DNA of 64,000 nucleotides from Spinacia oleracea (Eukaryota; Streptophyta; Magnoliopsida; Caryophyllales; Amaranthaceae). The position numbers and the translations under genes are program-made. Below are positions 34,030 to 46,704 of this stretch, piece after piece (positions within the stretch are counted from its first letter, which is position 1; each line of letters starts with the position of its first letter). The stretch lies in the NCBI RefSeq assembly GCF_020520425.1, contig NC_079492.1, forward strand, positions 113,371,157 through 113,435,156, given 5' to 3'. Below the pieces are notes generated by a model that was not told the DNA's origin, ran no database searches, and saw nothing but the letters and a program-made list of their open reading frames with translations.

Positions 34030-35280
34030 CTTTTGTTTCAGTTAAGAATATGGTTCTTTTAGTCAAGAATGTTGCTGGTTTAGTTAAGTATGTTGATGGT
34101 TTAGTTAATTTCATTTCAAGTGCTTCTTTTAGTTATAATTTATTTTGTTTTAGTTACGAATATTGTTGTTTTAGTTACAATAATTTCATTTTAGTTAAGA
34201 ACTGTTTCATTTTAGTTAAGAATAATCTTGTTTAGTTAAGATTAAATTTATGAGTTTTAGTTAAGATTTTCTGAAATTTAGTTAATATTTTCTAATTTTA
34301 GTTACGAATTTTCGAGTTTAATTTAAAAATTCTGATTTTCTATGTTTTAGTTATGAATTTATAAGTTTTAGTTACGATTTTCTTGGTTTTAGTGAAAGTT
34401 TTTTGAGTTTTAGTTACGTATTTTTTAGTTTCAATTCAGGGCTTTAGTTTCGATTTTTTGAGTTTCACGAGTTTAAGTTACGATTTTCTTGGTTTTAGTT
34501 AAGATTTTTTGAGTTTTAGTTATGTATTTTTGAGTTTTGGATAACGAATTTCAGAGTTTTAGTTAAGATATAAAATTGTAAGCATTGAAACCAATTAGTT
34601 AAGCAATTGAATCAATTAGTTAAAAAATTAAACTATTAAGTTAAGCTTCAGAATCAATTAGTGTAATAAATTAGTTAAGCAATGTAACATATTAGTTAAA
34701 CCATGCAACCAATTAGTGAAGCATTGAAATCAATTAGTGAAGCACTGGAAGCAATTAGTGATGCACTGGATTTAATTAAGTTAACCAGTGGAACTAATTA
34801 GTTAAGTTTGAGATTCAATTAGTTAAGCAACGAAACTAATTAGTTATACAATGAAACCAATTAGTTAAGCAATGAACCAATTAGTTAAGTACTGAAACCA
34901 ATTAGTTAAGTACTGAAACCAATTAGTTAAGCAATGGTATCAATTAGTTAAGCATTGCAACTAATTAGTTAAGATTTTATGAGTTTTAGTTAATAAAATG
35001 TTTGTTTAATTTAATAACTATTTGACTCATAAGTTTAACTATTTTGTTATTCAATTAGTTATGATTTTATTACTTTTAGTTATGTTTTACACTAGTTTAG
35101 TTAGTACCAAAAAAAAATTGAAAATTTTAATTTCAAAAAAAAAAATTTCGAATCGGGAAAAAAAAGAAAAAGTTTAAGGCTGAAATTCAATTAGTTAAGC
35201 CTGAAATCCAATTAGTTAAGTTTGAACTCCAATTAGTTAAGTCTGAATTCCAATTAGTTAAGCCTGAAAAAAAAATCTAA
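34030..35280 (+). repeat. AATTAGTTAA / TTTTAGTTA motif array in M2
   Basis: Dozens of loosely spaced copies. First TTTTAGTTAAGAATTTTT-like units (34030-34570), then CAATTAGTTAAGCAATGAAA-like units with a period near 20-22 bp (34590-34980), with a few more at 35185-35265. Confidence 0.85.
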
Positions 35281-35455
35281 ATTTTTTTTTTCCTAAAAAA
35301 AAAATTTTAAAAAAAATTCAAAAAAAAAAAATTCAAAAAAAAAAAATATATGCTGACGTCAGCATGACGTCATCACATGCGCCAACATGGCTGCCAGCAA
35401 GACTGCCAACAAGGCGGTCTTTCCTGTGAGGCGGTCTTACACAAAAGTTTCTCTA

Positions 35456-36259
35456 AATTTTCTAGGGCTCCTATGACTTTTAGCTCAAAATAATAAAAAT
35501 AAAGCATAGAGAAACTTTAACTACAGTATAAAACATCTCGATAAACATAAGAAAAATGCATATTGTATGCATGTGAGATTTTGCTAGATTTATGTGGGAA
35601 CTCTTTATAGTTTTTAGACGGAAATTTTGTTAAAAAGACCTTTTGTATGGCCACTTTTGTGAGAAAGTACCTTTTAAAAAAAAGGGTGGCAAATTGAGAC
35701 CTTAAATAACATTTGGGTTGTTGACTAGAACCTTAACCGAAAATCGATCATTGACTTCGTATTTTCCGGCATTGACCTCCACAAGTAAAGCACATGCCTA
35801 TATTTTTGCCCTATTTCCTCCCCGGCCACCACGTCTAGCAGGTAACCACCAGCATCAGCATCCGCTACCTCCTCCTCCTCCCTCGCCATTACTCTCTCTC
35901 TCTTTCTCTACATCATTCCCTCCCCTCCTCTCGTGAATCCATTGCTAGCCAGCCCTTCCTAATAGTTGCAACCTTCGTCGTCGTTGTCGCCTCCCAAGTC
36001 CCAACGCCACCTGTGATGCAATATTTGTCTTTTAAAATCGACTCTAATGGCATCTTTGTGCTCCCTCCTACTTCACTCGCCATCTTATCATGTAAAAAAT
36101 ACTATCTTTCTCCTCTTTAAAAAAATTTTGGTAATGATAAAAAATGTCAATTTTTTTATACCTGAATTGATTTTTTTTGCAATTTTTATGGCTTCAATTA
36201 GTATCGAATTTCTAGTAATGGCTTTGGAATTGAGCTCATAACTGAATTTAGAATCAACT
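35456..36259. other. Intergenic, nothing definite
   Basis: AT-rich with a CT-rich patch near 35860-35930. No gene or paired transposon ends seen. Confidence 0.5.
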
Positions 36260-37260
36260 ATGGTAATTTGAAGTTCAATTGTTCAACCGACCAACATCCG
36301 AACCGAATATATCCGAGAAGTATAGGCTCTTGAAACCGATCTGAACTTATCTGATATTGATCCGAAATCCGGTTTTACCCGTGAATCAAAGACCCGAACC
36401 CGATTCGCTAACAACCCCAGGAGGCCTGTAACCCGATTAGTACCCGACTAGTTTTAACCGAACCGAACCCGCATCCAACCCTATAGCAATCCGAAATCCA
36501 ATTTTACCCAATAAGGACTGCAATCGACCCGACCCGATAAAACCCGATACCCGATTTAACCTTCACTTGTTGTTGACTCGATCCGAATGAACCCGAAACT
36601 GACTTTCAACTGAATTTTGGACGGAGGGAGTAGAATTCTAATTAATAAATATTTGGCATGCATGAAATATTAGAATGATAAAGTGATCCGTATTTGATAG
36701 TGAACTCGAGAGTTACTCGATCCATAAAACATAAAAATACAAGCCAACCCGATCTTAACTCAAACAGAAAACCGCAAATTAAATCCGCAATTGACCCGGA
36801 TCTGAGGTACGACCGATACAAACTTGACCGGAACCCGAGAATCAAGATCCAAACTTGACCCGAACCCGAGACTTTATCAGATCCAGAGATGATCCATTCT
36901 TGTAGTAAACCGGTTAAAACAGTAACCGAATCTGACATACACCTGAACCCGAGACTGATCCGATCCGGACATGACCGTACCCGCAATAAGCCGCTCAAAA
37001 TAGCAATTGTATCCGACATACATCCGAACCAAACTAAACCGATACAAAACCTTTTTAAACCTGGACCGGTTCAAACCGAACCCGAAATATAACTGAACTG
37101 AACCTAGCCAAAACCGACTCGAACCCGAAACAACATATTACCCGACTTCATTCTAACCCGAATTTATCTGAACCTTTTCAAATTGACCCGGATAGAAACA
37201 TTGACCCGACATTATCCGATTTCGACAAAATTCAACAATTTAAAGACCCGATTTAATCTC
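36260..37260. repeat. Degenerate CCGAACCCGA-rich tract
   Basis: About 1 kb of imperfect repeats built from CCCGAACC, ACCCGA and TCCGA words. A longer duplication (ACCGAATCTGACATACACCT.. and ..TCCGACATACATCCGAACC) lies near 36920-37035. A Stowaway-like end, GGACGGAGGGAGTA, lies just inside at about 36619-36632. Source unknown. Confidence 0.6.
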
Positions 37261-38011
37261 CAATAGAAATGGCCTTCACAATTATTGACTTTACGATTGG
37301 ACTAAACGCCAATTGGACTTGTCTCCCTCTATTAAACTAACCCTCAAACACTATGATATCGTCATAAATTGAATGTTGGTGTCGTGCCGGTGCCGGTGCG
37401 GATGGGGCATCAGTGGAAAGCCAAAAAAATATCAATAGCCAAAATCCCAAAGATGTATTCACACAGCTCAATTTAAGGTTCGTAGCTCTTTTTTGAGCTT
37501 TGAAGCGATCTCTGTAAATTGTAATGTTGGCAACATGCATGCCTTTCTACTACTGAATTAGTGATGTAAATGATACAATCATATACTATGTTACTTCGAA
37601 CTTTTCATTTTACCTCAGGCACTCGGATGTGGGAATGAAAACTAGACACTCCATTTTGGAACAAAATCATGACTTTTTCTTCATAAATTAGCCGAGCCGG
37701 ACGTACACTTGGACACGTACCCGCGTCCGACTTGGGCACTCAAGTATGAGTAACATAGGTCATACACTGATACACCAGCACCACAGCGCAATATTTGAGT
37801 AGTAGGTCTGGTAGCTGATACCACAAGCAAAGGGAGAAAAGTTGCCATTTCTACAATCAACCAAATCCAGAACTCCCTTCTCTTTTTCACATTATATTTC
37901 CCCATTAACCCATCCATGTTTTAAATCTCATTTCTAAACTTGAAACACCATACTGATAAATCTTAAGCTTTTTGCCTCGATCTGCAACTCATAAATCATA
38001 TAATCATATCA
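37261..38011. promoter_or_regulatory. Upstream region of the PRA1-family gene
   Basis: No transposon ends seen. This should contain the promoter and 5' leader of the gene starting at 38012. No clear TATA box can be assigned. Confidence 0.4.
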
Positions 38012-38632
38012 ATGTCCTCTCTGCTACTCCATATTCCAAAGAGTGTTTCTCTATCACCCTCATTCCGCAACTTTGCTTCTCGCGTTGCCAATTCTATCCA
38101 CCGTGCATGCTCCCGACAACGTCCATGGCCGGAACTCTTTGAGTTTACTGCATTATCTCGTCCCCATTCTCTCTCCGATGCCACGACAAGGATCCGCAAA
38201 AACCTTCCCTATTTCTGGACCAACTACCTCACACTCATTGGTGGTGTGCTCACTTTCTCTCTCCTTTCTCACCCTCTCTCCCTCATCTCTCTCCTACTGC
38301 TCCTTTCTGCTTGGATCCTTTTCTACTTTTTTAAACCATCTGAGCAACCATTGATCCTGTTTGGCCGTACACTATCAAACAGTGAAATCTTAGCCATCTT
38401 AGTGGGGGCCACAATTGTAGTAATGTTCTTTACAAGCGTTGCATCTTTGCTTATTTCTGCTACACTCATTGGTGGTGCTATTGTGTGTGTTCACGCTGCT
38501 TTCAGAGATCCTGCAGATCTCTTTCTTGATGAACAAGATGGAGCTTCTTCATCAGGTTTCTTTAACGTTGTAAATGGTACTTCAATCACACAAACTGCTG
38601 CTTCTATGCGTGATGCTGTTTCCATGGTCTGA
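38012..38632 (+). CDS. PRA1-family protein, B-type
   Basis: Single-exon gene of 206 codons from the ATG at 38012 to TGA at 38632. PRA1 proteins are small membrane proteins of the ER, Golgi and endosomes that bind prenylated Rab GTPases and aid vesicle traffic. The N-terminus is cytosolic and ends in the family block FEFTALSRPHSLSDATTRIR, then KNLPYFWTNYL. Two long hydrophobic hairpins follow, about residues 73-108 and 126-165, separated by the conserved LFGRTLSN. The C-terminal DPADLFLDEQ acidic motif is also conserved. Length (about 200-220) and lack of introns match the plant PRA1.B group. No defects seen. Confidence 0.92.
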   Translation: MSSLLLHIPKSVSLSPSFRNFASRVANSIHRACSRQRPWPELFEFTALSRPHSLSDATTRIRKNLPYFWTNYLTLIGGVLTFSLLSHPLSLISLLLLLSAWILFYFFKPSEQPLILFGRTLSNSEILAILVGATIVVMFFTSVASLLISATLIGGAIVCVHAAFRDPADLFLDEQDGASSSGFFNVVNGTSITQTAASMRDAVSMV

Positions 38633-38676
38633 AATCTGATTCCAAATCTCATTGCTACTCACAATGTTATTAGTTT

Positions 38677-38846
38677 TTTTTTTTTTGGGTGTTAGCACCC
38701 GGTTCACCCTTAGGGCTAATCCGGATTTGGGGCGAGTTTTGGGTGGATATGTTCCAGTCCCTCTCAATTGTTGTTGCGGGGGATCGAACACAAGTTCTCC
38801 CTACCAAATTCAGCCTCAATCACCACTGAACCAACAGGCAATTGGT
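38677..38846 (-). mobile_element. tRNA-derived SINE just downstream of the PRA1-family gene
   Basis: On the minus strand the body starts with a polymerase III A box (TGGTTCAGTGG), has a B box (GTTCGATCC) near 38785, and ends in an oligo(A) run (the T-run at 38677-38686). A perfect 16-bp duplication, ACAATGTTATTAGTTT, flanks it at 38661-38676 and 38847-38862. At 45 bp past the stop codon it probably lies in the PRA1 3' untranslated region, antisense. Confidence 0.88.
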
Positions 38847-38862
38847 ACAATGTTATTAGTTT

Positions 38863-39700
38863 ATTACATGTCATTTGTATAATATGTTCGGAGTTGTTAT
38901 GCCCCGAATACTACTCGGTCATATTCCCAAAGTGTCCAAGACATAACTTATAACGTAAACATCTCCAATTTTATATGTATAAAAGTTACAAAAATTTGAT
39001 ATTCTAAAACATATACTTACTCTGTGGTTTATGACTTGTACATGACACAATTGAATTTTGGACACTATTCACACAAGCTCCTTTGAGATTGTGCGTCGGC
39101 AAACATGCCTAAATAATTGTGTCATTTAAAAAAGAACGGAAGAAGTACAACTAAACGATATCAAACAAGATCAAACACAATTATATTATTTCTAATACGT
39201 TAGTTATAGTCAAAGTTTTTAAAGTTTTCCCCACAGTTCGACTCCAAAATGTGCAATGACGGAGGGAGTATCATAGTACGCCGTATCTAATTAAAGTCGT
39301 TCAAAACAATAGGTCACTTTCTATTGTAAGCTAATGTTGAACTTCTCCATCATCCTTTTAAGTCCTTAACAACATTATCTAGTAATGACTTTAATTTATT
39401 AATTCTACAGGCCAAAAAAATATGTTGTCCAACAGCAACAGTAACGACTACCATGAAATTAGTAAATTACCAATATACATCTGATCTGACCAGTGAAAAT
39501 TTTAAAAAAAAAATTTAAAAAAATGAGAGGAAATGAACCGAAATGCCCTTGTGAAAATCAGGCATTCCCTGTAAGTTCTTATTATTACTCGTAGAATCGT
39601 AGTATGTGAGATGTTCAAAATGCAATCAGGACAAAATAAAAATCCCCCCTTAAGTGGAATTTTTTTTTTTTTTTTTTTTTACATTGCCAAATTTCAGAAA
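38863..39700. other. Intergenic with a Stowaway-like relic and a poly(T) run
   Basis: GACGGAGGGAGTA at about 39258-39270 is a Stowaway-type end; a partner near 39018 is uncertain. A run of more than 20 T lies at 39661-39681. The end of the SNX2-type 3' untranslated region (minus strand) probably falls near here. Confidence 0.4.
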
Positions 39701-39855
39701 TAAACATATCAACTGATTTCCTAGAAGTTATAAACATCATCTCCCATTTCTCTGTGTGTGGTATGGTTGTCTTGTCCTTGATAACCAAAAAAGTGGGAAA
39801 AAAAAAAAGACACAGGAAGAAGTCTTTTCAGCTTCGCAGATATATACTCTTACAC

Positions 39856-39936
39856 TCAGGAACTTCCTTTCACATAACCTCTGGTATCTTCTGCGACCTT
39901 CGACCACAAATTAGCCATTTTCTCAGCAGAGTTTAC
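39856..39936 (-). CDS. SNX2: Terminal 27-codon exon of the SNX2-type gene
   Basis: Reads VNSAEKMANLWSKVAEDTRG, then YVKGSS and stop, the conserved C-terminus of plant SNX2. The acceptor is ATAG before GTAAACTC. It joins in phase 0 to the exon at 43223-43309, which ends KGFVNNQ. It is too short to stand out as an open frame and was found by family similarity. Confidence 0.88.
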   Translation of the reverse strand, partial: VNSAEKMANLWSKVAEDTRGYVKGSS

Positions 39937-42900
39937 CTATTCGAGTCACAGCAACAAACATCATCTTAGACCATAACTTTGCATGGTACTTCAGTGCCAA
40001 AAGGTATACTTTTACATAAGAACAAAGGCACAATGCTGATGAAAGTCATTCAAATTTCAATGCAACTACTTCAGTCCGTAGTTCTTTATCTTTGAATGTA
40101 TGTTATGTCTTGTGTGCGTTTGAGATACAAAGAGATAAGAGAGAAAGGATAACCTCATGTATCAACAGCAAAATAAAGTACAACCCATAGCCTATAGAAA
40201 TAAGGGAAGAGTAGTGGGCAACTGGGCAAGATAACCTCCATTGCTCCCCCTCAAAAGCCGTCTAACAAAAGCAACTCCAACACCCACCCCCCCCCCCCCT
40301 ACCCCCAACAACCGTCCAGAAAAAGGCAAAACGACTACATTTATTTCTATTGATTCACTATCCCAAAATCATTTGCAGCGGAGAGAGAGAGAGGGAAAGA
40401 GAGAGAGAGAAGAGAGGGAAATGAGAGGTCACCGGTTTACTTATTTAGCAAAAACCTACTATCCTCCTCTTTCTAGTTTCCAGTACAACTAGTACTTAGG
40501 TACTACATGCCACCTATTACAAAAATCTTTGAACAATGAAAAGAATTAACACCTCTTCTTGAATATCATCTCCAACAGTGAACCCTTGTTTGGGCCACAA
40601 ATCTAAAAAGTACTTCTTTATCATGATCAGCCCCAAGTCTTAAGACTTGAGTTGTGCTAACATGGCATATGACTCATGTAGTCTTAACTCCTAAGATCAG
40701 ACAAAGAAAATTGTAGCCTTGAAGTGGATGAGTCTTGAAAAACCAAGACTCGCCTTAAGACTAACGTGTGAGTTGAATAAAATAATAAATGATATGTTGG
40801 ATAAATTTACGAGTCTTGAGTGAATTTGAGGGTGAAGAGCTAAATACCCCTGTTGACTAACGGTCGTTAACCCATTAACCGCTAATCAACCATTATCTCT
40901 ATTAACCCTAACATTAATCCCCTAATTAAATTAATTAAATATTAACCCACACAAATCAAAATGGCTCTTAAAACCTCTTCGCTTCCTTTCCATGAACTAG
41001 GAGATGGTCGTCCCATTGTCGTGCCATTATTTCTTTTGGGTCAATTGGAAACCTCTCTGCAACTGCAGGGGTAAGATTGCGTACGTCAGACCCCCCCCCC
41101 CCCCTACCCCGCTTCTTGCGGGAGCCTCTTTGAGGCAATGGGGTAATGATAATGAATGACTAACCCACACTAGATTAAACCCCCTAAAATAATTACTATT
41201 ACAAAAATAAAAATAAAAAAACAATTAACCCCTTTGCTTATGCTGCTTCTTTTCTTCTTCGATTCTGTTACACCAATCACCATCATCATCATCATCATCA
41301 TCGTCATCGTCATCGTCATCGTCTTCTTCTTATCTCTCACCAACAAAGTCATGGCCACCACCACCACCCAATGTTGCTTCTTATACGCTTATGCTATGCC
41401 ACCACCCCCTTCCAATCACCGCCACCTCTTCTACCCTCGGCGCTGCCCAGCAAAGAGCTCCTCGCCGCCGCTGCCTGTCGGTGCTGTTTATACGTTATCG
41501 ATCTTTTGCTCTGCCATCAAAGTTGATGCTCCTCTCCCTCGTCTCAATTTCTTCTTGATCTTTCCTCTTGATTTCCCCTTTCTTACTCTTCCCGTGATCC
41601 TTTCTCTCCCCTCTGGATCTCTATTTCCTCCCTCTAAAAATGGGGAAGTAGAAAAAATATTGAAGGATGAGTGAATTATGAGGAATTAACAAGAACAAAG
41701 TGCATTTTGGGTTATATTGTTAATTGGGTCTGATTAAAATCTGGTGAAGTTTGTTTGGAATTTGTTTTGAAGAAATTGGGGATTAAAGCATAATTAGGTA
41801 TGCGAGTTGTGTGTGGGGGTGTTAGATCGAGAAGAAGAATTTTCTTGAGGGACGAATATTGGTTTTGGTTCATTTATCATTGGGTGGTGGTGGTGGCCAT
41901 GGCTTCCATGGTGGTGAGAGGTGAGAAAAAGAGAGAAAGAAGATGGGATTTTGATTTTTGGGATGAAGCATTGGGTGGTGGTGGTGGTGGTGGCCATGGC
42001 TTCCATGTTGGTGAGAGTTGAGAAAGAAGAAGAAGACGATGATGATACCGTAGCACAAGTGAAGAAGAAGCATAGCAGAAACAAATTAGTAGTGTTTGGC
42101 CCATTATATTCTTCATGACTTTATACCCTGAGTGGCTGAGTTATAAGAAGTAATTATTATTACTATTATTATTATTAACAAACACTTGTTTTGACCTTTG
42201 ACTTTTGCTTTTGACCACACCCACATTTTCTACCATTCAACATCTACTCTTGACCACCCAGATGCAACCAAATTCCACTATGAGAGCCACCTCCAAGCAC
42301 CAAGCGTGATACACCCGAAGGTACCACATGAAAAACATGCCCAAAATTTACTCGAGATACCACCGCAAACTCTAGCAAATAAAAGATTGTCATTTTCTCT
42401 CACCTCTTGTCCTGCTACTTCTCATGTTTTTCTCCCGTTGTCCGAGAACCACCGTAGCCACCACCCAAAGCTTCTTACCAGGGCTTGGTCGGTATCTCCA
42501 ATTTGAAATTCTTAGCAATTTCATCTCTTTATTAGATAATTTCCTTTGACAATGAAAGTTAAATTGAAAGGCGAGGAGAGAGAAAGATGAGGGGTGTAAG
42601 AATTGGGAAGATGGGGTTGGCTGGTTGTGAACGAGTGAAGAACAATGAGGGAAGATAATGAGTTTTTTTTTTTTAATGAGGGATTCATAAGGTCTTTTTG
42701 GGTTTTGTTGGGGGTATAAAGGTCTGTCAAAAAGTTTCATTTAATGGGTTGAAGTGCTCCCCGCCTCCCCGAGAAGCCAGAAGGAGAAGCTTCATTTTGT
42801 AGCTTCTACTTCTCAAGGCTAATGACAGATGTTCATTACTTTCCCGGAAAATCTCTCCATACCAATTCCACCTGAAATCAGAAACAATTTCCTCTGCTCA

Positions 42901-45900
42901 ACAAGAGAGAAATTGCATCTCTCAAGAATATCGGACTCTTTTATCCCCCTACAGCCTACTTAAGTACTTGTACCCTATACAGGTATTCAAGAAAATACCC
43001 TCTCACTCTCTCAAGAATATGATTGCACAGAGCACAGCGTGAATCTGACATCCTGCCCATGAACTAAGTGATCAATTTTGGCTTTCGGAAACCTACTGTA
43101 ACCCATGCAAGACAATAAAGATAGATGATAATGAAACAGAGTACAAAAAATCATTGCACTCGGGAAAGAAATGAGTAAAATGACACAAAATTACATGTTG
43201 CAAGGAGGGAGCAGAAAACTACCTGATTATTTACAAATCCCTTCAACATTTTCAGGAAATCAGTATGTTTTTCCCTCTCAAGTCTTTCAAGTTCAGTCCT
43301 ATTATTTTCCTGCATATAATAATTAACATGGTTAGTGGAAAAAGGTCCTCACTGAAAGTCAACAAACTTGATTCAAGAATACAAGTACGATGGCATACAT
43401 AATAGACTTGTGCTGAGTATTTAGAAACTTAGTAATGAGCCAACAAGTCAATATCCTAACTCGAAAATGATAAATACTCCAGTGGTAAAGCACAAACAAA
43501 CAAAACTCATAAACAGTGACAACATTGGTAACATTTACGTCCAGAGTACAATATACAAACATGAATCAAACAATACAGCAAATGAAGCACTTTCTTTTTC
43601 TTCTAAAGACCACCATATGCATAAATCACAAATCCAACAAATTTCTCTAAACTATCACATGTGACTCCACAATTTCTCTAAGCATCTTGACGTCCCAGGA
43701 ACCCACAGACTGCGTGATTCACACTAAACAAGTAAACATGACATCTTGTATCTTTAACAAAACAAGCCTTTTGTTTACCTTACTGACAAACAGAAAAGAT
43801 ACATATCAGAACTTAAAACATAAGATACGACCAAACTGCAAAAGACTTGTAGAAGTGTCAATGTGTCATATCGTTTGATTATTCTATAACTTCTTTACCA
43901 TAGCAAATCACCATTTTCCACAAAGCTACTATGCAATATAAATTACAACCTCATAAATCAGTGGTCAACCAAAATTTCCCACAACAGAACCATAAGTCAA
44001 TAACTCTCATCAATACCAGTGACTTAAACCAAAACTTGCCTCTAAAAGCCCCAGCCCGGGTATCATCTATACATGTCTGCGAGCAGCATAGCTAGAGAGA
44101 ATGGTAGCGTCACAATCTTAACCTGCTCTTCCAGTAGAAGACCACAATGAAATTTCTAAATTTTGATGCCCAACCTTGTCCAGAACACTAAAGTAACCTT
44201 CTTCTCCAGAACAAGACCAACAAAAAAAAAAAACATGGCTTCTCTTGAGTCTTGACCACTGGTTCAAACACCACCTCTACAGCCTACAAGTCATTACTTC
44301 TTTGCATCATTGGTTCCCATACCAACTTTGCTCCTACATGTCCACAACCCCATATGAATCCAAAAGGGTAAAACTCTAACAAAAGGCTGACCCAAGGCAA
44401 CCACCATCTATCACAAGTAGAGCATCTACTAAAATCTGTTTAGTACTATTAAAATCTGTTTACTACTAGCCTAGTCCTATCCTATCCCCTACCACAATAA
44501 TTGAAGCAGAATGGAGGCAGCATTTCTGAAACAATTATCAGCAAGACCACTGCAGCAGCACTGGAAAGTAGAATCAGTAATGTCACAAAATAATCACGGG
44601 ATCCATTCAATATATCACAGTAAAGGGAAATGATTAGTCAGTTGAGAAGTTAATTAATAGCTGAACCCACATAAGAAAGCAAACAGTTTGTTTCAAAAGG
44701 GCACCACGTGGAGCTGGCAGGTAGAGGGACAAGTCAGCAAACTACAGAGTAGTACAGATACTACTCTGGTGTATGCAATGCTGGTTTATGTGGACATTAT
44801 TCACTTCAGCACACAACTTTAACTTGGACCAAGTTTTATATTGATTTCGAACCTTGATTCGCTCATACTCTCTGACGGCGCAGTTTTTCGAGTCTTCAGT
44901 GATTTTCATAGTTTCCTTCAACTCTTCCAACTTGTGATTTCTGGTCTTATCGCTACCAAAGACTCTAGATGATGCTGCCTCTAGTTTTTCAGCCCTTGAT
45001 TGCAAAGAGGATACCTCTGATAGAAGGGTCTGAACTGTCAACAAAGCATTTGCACGATCTGAATATGCATTGTGAGCAGCTAACATAACTCCAAGATATT
45101 CGTGAAGGGTATCCTGTAAAGCACAAAAACTAGCAAGCTATTATTCTACAAATGGAATAACTTCCTCTAGAAGAAATTTGTGCATGGCTAAAGCTGGTCT
45201 AAACAGGCTCCAGAAGACACCCTCTGCTGACACCCCATGTATATATGGAATTGATTTTCAAGCAAAAGCCCACAAATCTACAAAATATGGTAAGCTATAA
45301 TCAAAGGCAGATTAGGACATACCAGGTTTTTTACTGTTTTGGCAGTTAACTCCCTATACATTCTGCTGCCTCTGACTGTAGCCGTTGCTATGTTTTTCAT
45401 TTCAGTAGCACGTGTTCTTTGAGTGCCAAGAATTGCTGCCTCGTTTTCAAATTTTGTCAATTTGATAAAAGATAACCCCAATTCTCCCATAGTATCTCCC
45501 ATATCTTGCTGAGCCTTGACAAGAGATTCAGCCTGAAGGTAGTTAAATAGCTAAGCATTAGAAAAGGAAGACACCTGTAACTCATTAAAATCAAAATGTG
45601 GGAAACTAGTGAGTAACAAAGAAGTTGTAAGTGCAAAATGACCTGCTTAGACACATCTGTAAGACGGTTCTCAAAATCAAAGAGCTTCTCTTTCTTTTCC
45701 AAGAACTCCTTGTCTTCTTCAACAGCTGCTGGCCTAGAATTTCCCCAGTCATTTGTGACAGACTGCTTCAGCTCTTTAAACAACCTCAGCAAATCCCTTC
45801 CTCCTTTAGCAGGCTGAACTGCCTCGTGTGGGGCCACAGCACTCCTTGAATCCCCAAACAATTGTTTTGGTAAATTGACAGCTCCATCTAGCATCCTCGA

Positions 45901-46704
45901 CGCCACATCAGTGCTTGTAGGCAAAGGAAGCTTCCCCTGCACTTGCAGAAACACTCTCAACTCATCACTCGTCCTAATGACAGGATGAGCAGCCAATTTC
46001 CTCAAATACTTCTCCAACGCTCCTCTTCTCTGCTCGACAAACTCCTGCTTGTGCATCACTTGACTCTCTACCACACTCTTGTCTGGCCTAGGGGCTATAA
46101 AAAACCCTCGGTAAGACTCCGATAATCTATCTGATAGTGTCACCACATCCTTAAACCTCCTCCTAACGCTAAAATCCGATCCACCAAACCCCCGCATATT
46201 AGTCTTCGTACTGATCAAATAAGTCACATAAGTATTCCCCCCGGGAACAATCGAATTCGATGACACTTCATGCTCTTTCTGGGGGTTCAAAACTGTAATA
46301 TTCAAATACTCAGAACCTAATGATTCTGATCTCGAGAAGCTCCGCGAATTCACTTTCGGGCTCCCTACCCCGTTGTTACCCCCACCACCAATTCCCCCCG
46401 TAATTGGACTATCAAACACATCAGAGTAATCATCAGAATCCTCAAAATGTGAGCTAAAGTCAACTTCTTTGGGTCTAATTTGATCTTCCTCGTGAAGAGG
46501 ACCCAACAGCGGATCCGAACCAACAGACTTCGCCACAATCGATGGCGACAAAGGATGGTTATGCGAATCAGATAAACTAATCAAAGCACTTTTGTAATTA
46601 GCAAATGATTTTGAAGATGATAATGGATCATCAAGAATTAGGGTTTCCATCTCATCGCTAGGAGCAAGAGGATGGGCTCCCTCTTCATTCTCAGAGCCCA
46701 TCAT
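39856..46704 (-). CDS. SNX2: SNX2-type sorting nexin (PX-BAR), five coding exons
   Basis: Exons on the minus strand: 45643-46704, 45323-45532, 44853-45113, 43223-43309 and 39856-39936, all with GT/AG borders and in phase, giving 566 residues (plant SNX2 proteins are about 570-590). Sorting nexins of this class bind phosphatidylinositol 3-phosphate on endosomes and act with retromer in protein recycling. The PX domain covers about residues 134-254, with the phosphoinositide-binding RRRF at 181-184 and the PRPDKS loop. The BAR coiled-coil region runs from about 310 to the end. The N-terminal 130 residues are acidic and serine-rich. The start can be either of two adjacent ATGs (46702-46704 or 46699-46701). 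A small intron in the 5' leader (about 46829-46877) is plausible. The last intron is 3286 bp. Confidence 0.9.
41038..41156 (+). mobile_element. Truncated plant SINE inside the last SNX2-type intron
   Basis: Reads GCAACTGCAGGGGTAAGATT, GCGTACGTCAGACC, a C-run, then TACCCCGCTTCTTGCGGGAG and GGCAATGGGGTAATGATAAT. This matches the 3' half of a widespread plant SINE type. The tRNA-like 5' part is lacking or unrecognisable. Confidence 0.6.
41230..42085. repeat. Inverted repeat (foldback) in the last SNX2-type intron
   Basis: The left arm, about 41230-41375, has GCTTATGCTGCTTC, an (ATC)n run, CTCTCACCAACA and ATGGCCACCACCACCACCCA. The right arm, about 41965-42085, has the complement of these in reverse order. 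A second copy of the GGTGGTGGCCATGGCTTCCA block lies at 41877-41935. An RNA of this intron could fold on itself. Confidence 0.6.

Larger units (their letters stand above)
32812..35455. mobile_element. M2: nonautonomous Mutator-like element
   Basis: Inverted ends of about 60-75 bp: the left reads AAGACGGTCTTACAGGAAAG then ACCGCCTTGTTG. The right end, inverted, reads AAGACCGCCTCACAGGAAAG then ACCGCCTTGTTG, and similarity continues to a TCAGCATA block. The same terminal motif occurs in the big MULE at 47876-59563, and both are filled with the same AATTAGTTAA motif. No transposase is present. I could not define a clean target duplication, so the edges are good only to about 10 bp. Confidence 0.75.

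Noticed and set aside
41234..41674. 146-codon frame rich in Ile/Val/Pro
   Set aside because: Begins in an (ATC)n microsatellite within the foldback in the SNX2-type intron; no domain and antisense to the gene.
45278..45502. Separate 74-codon minus-strand gene
   Set aside because: It is part of the second coding exon of the SNX2-type gene read past its splice donor.
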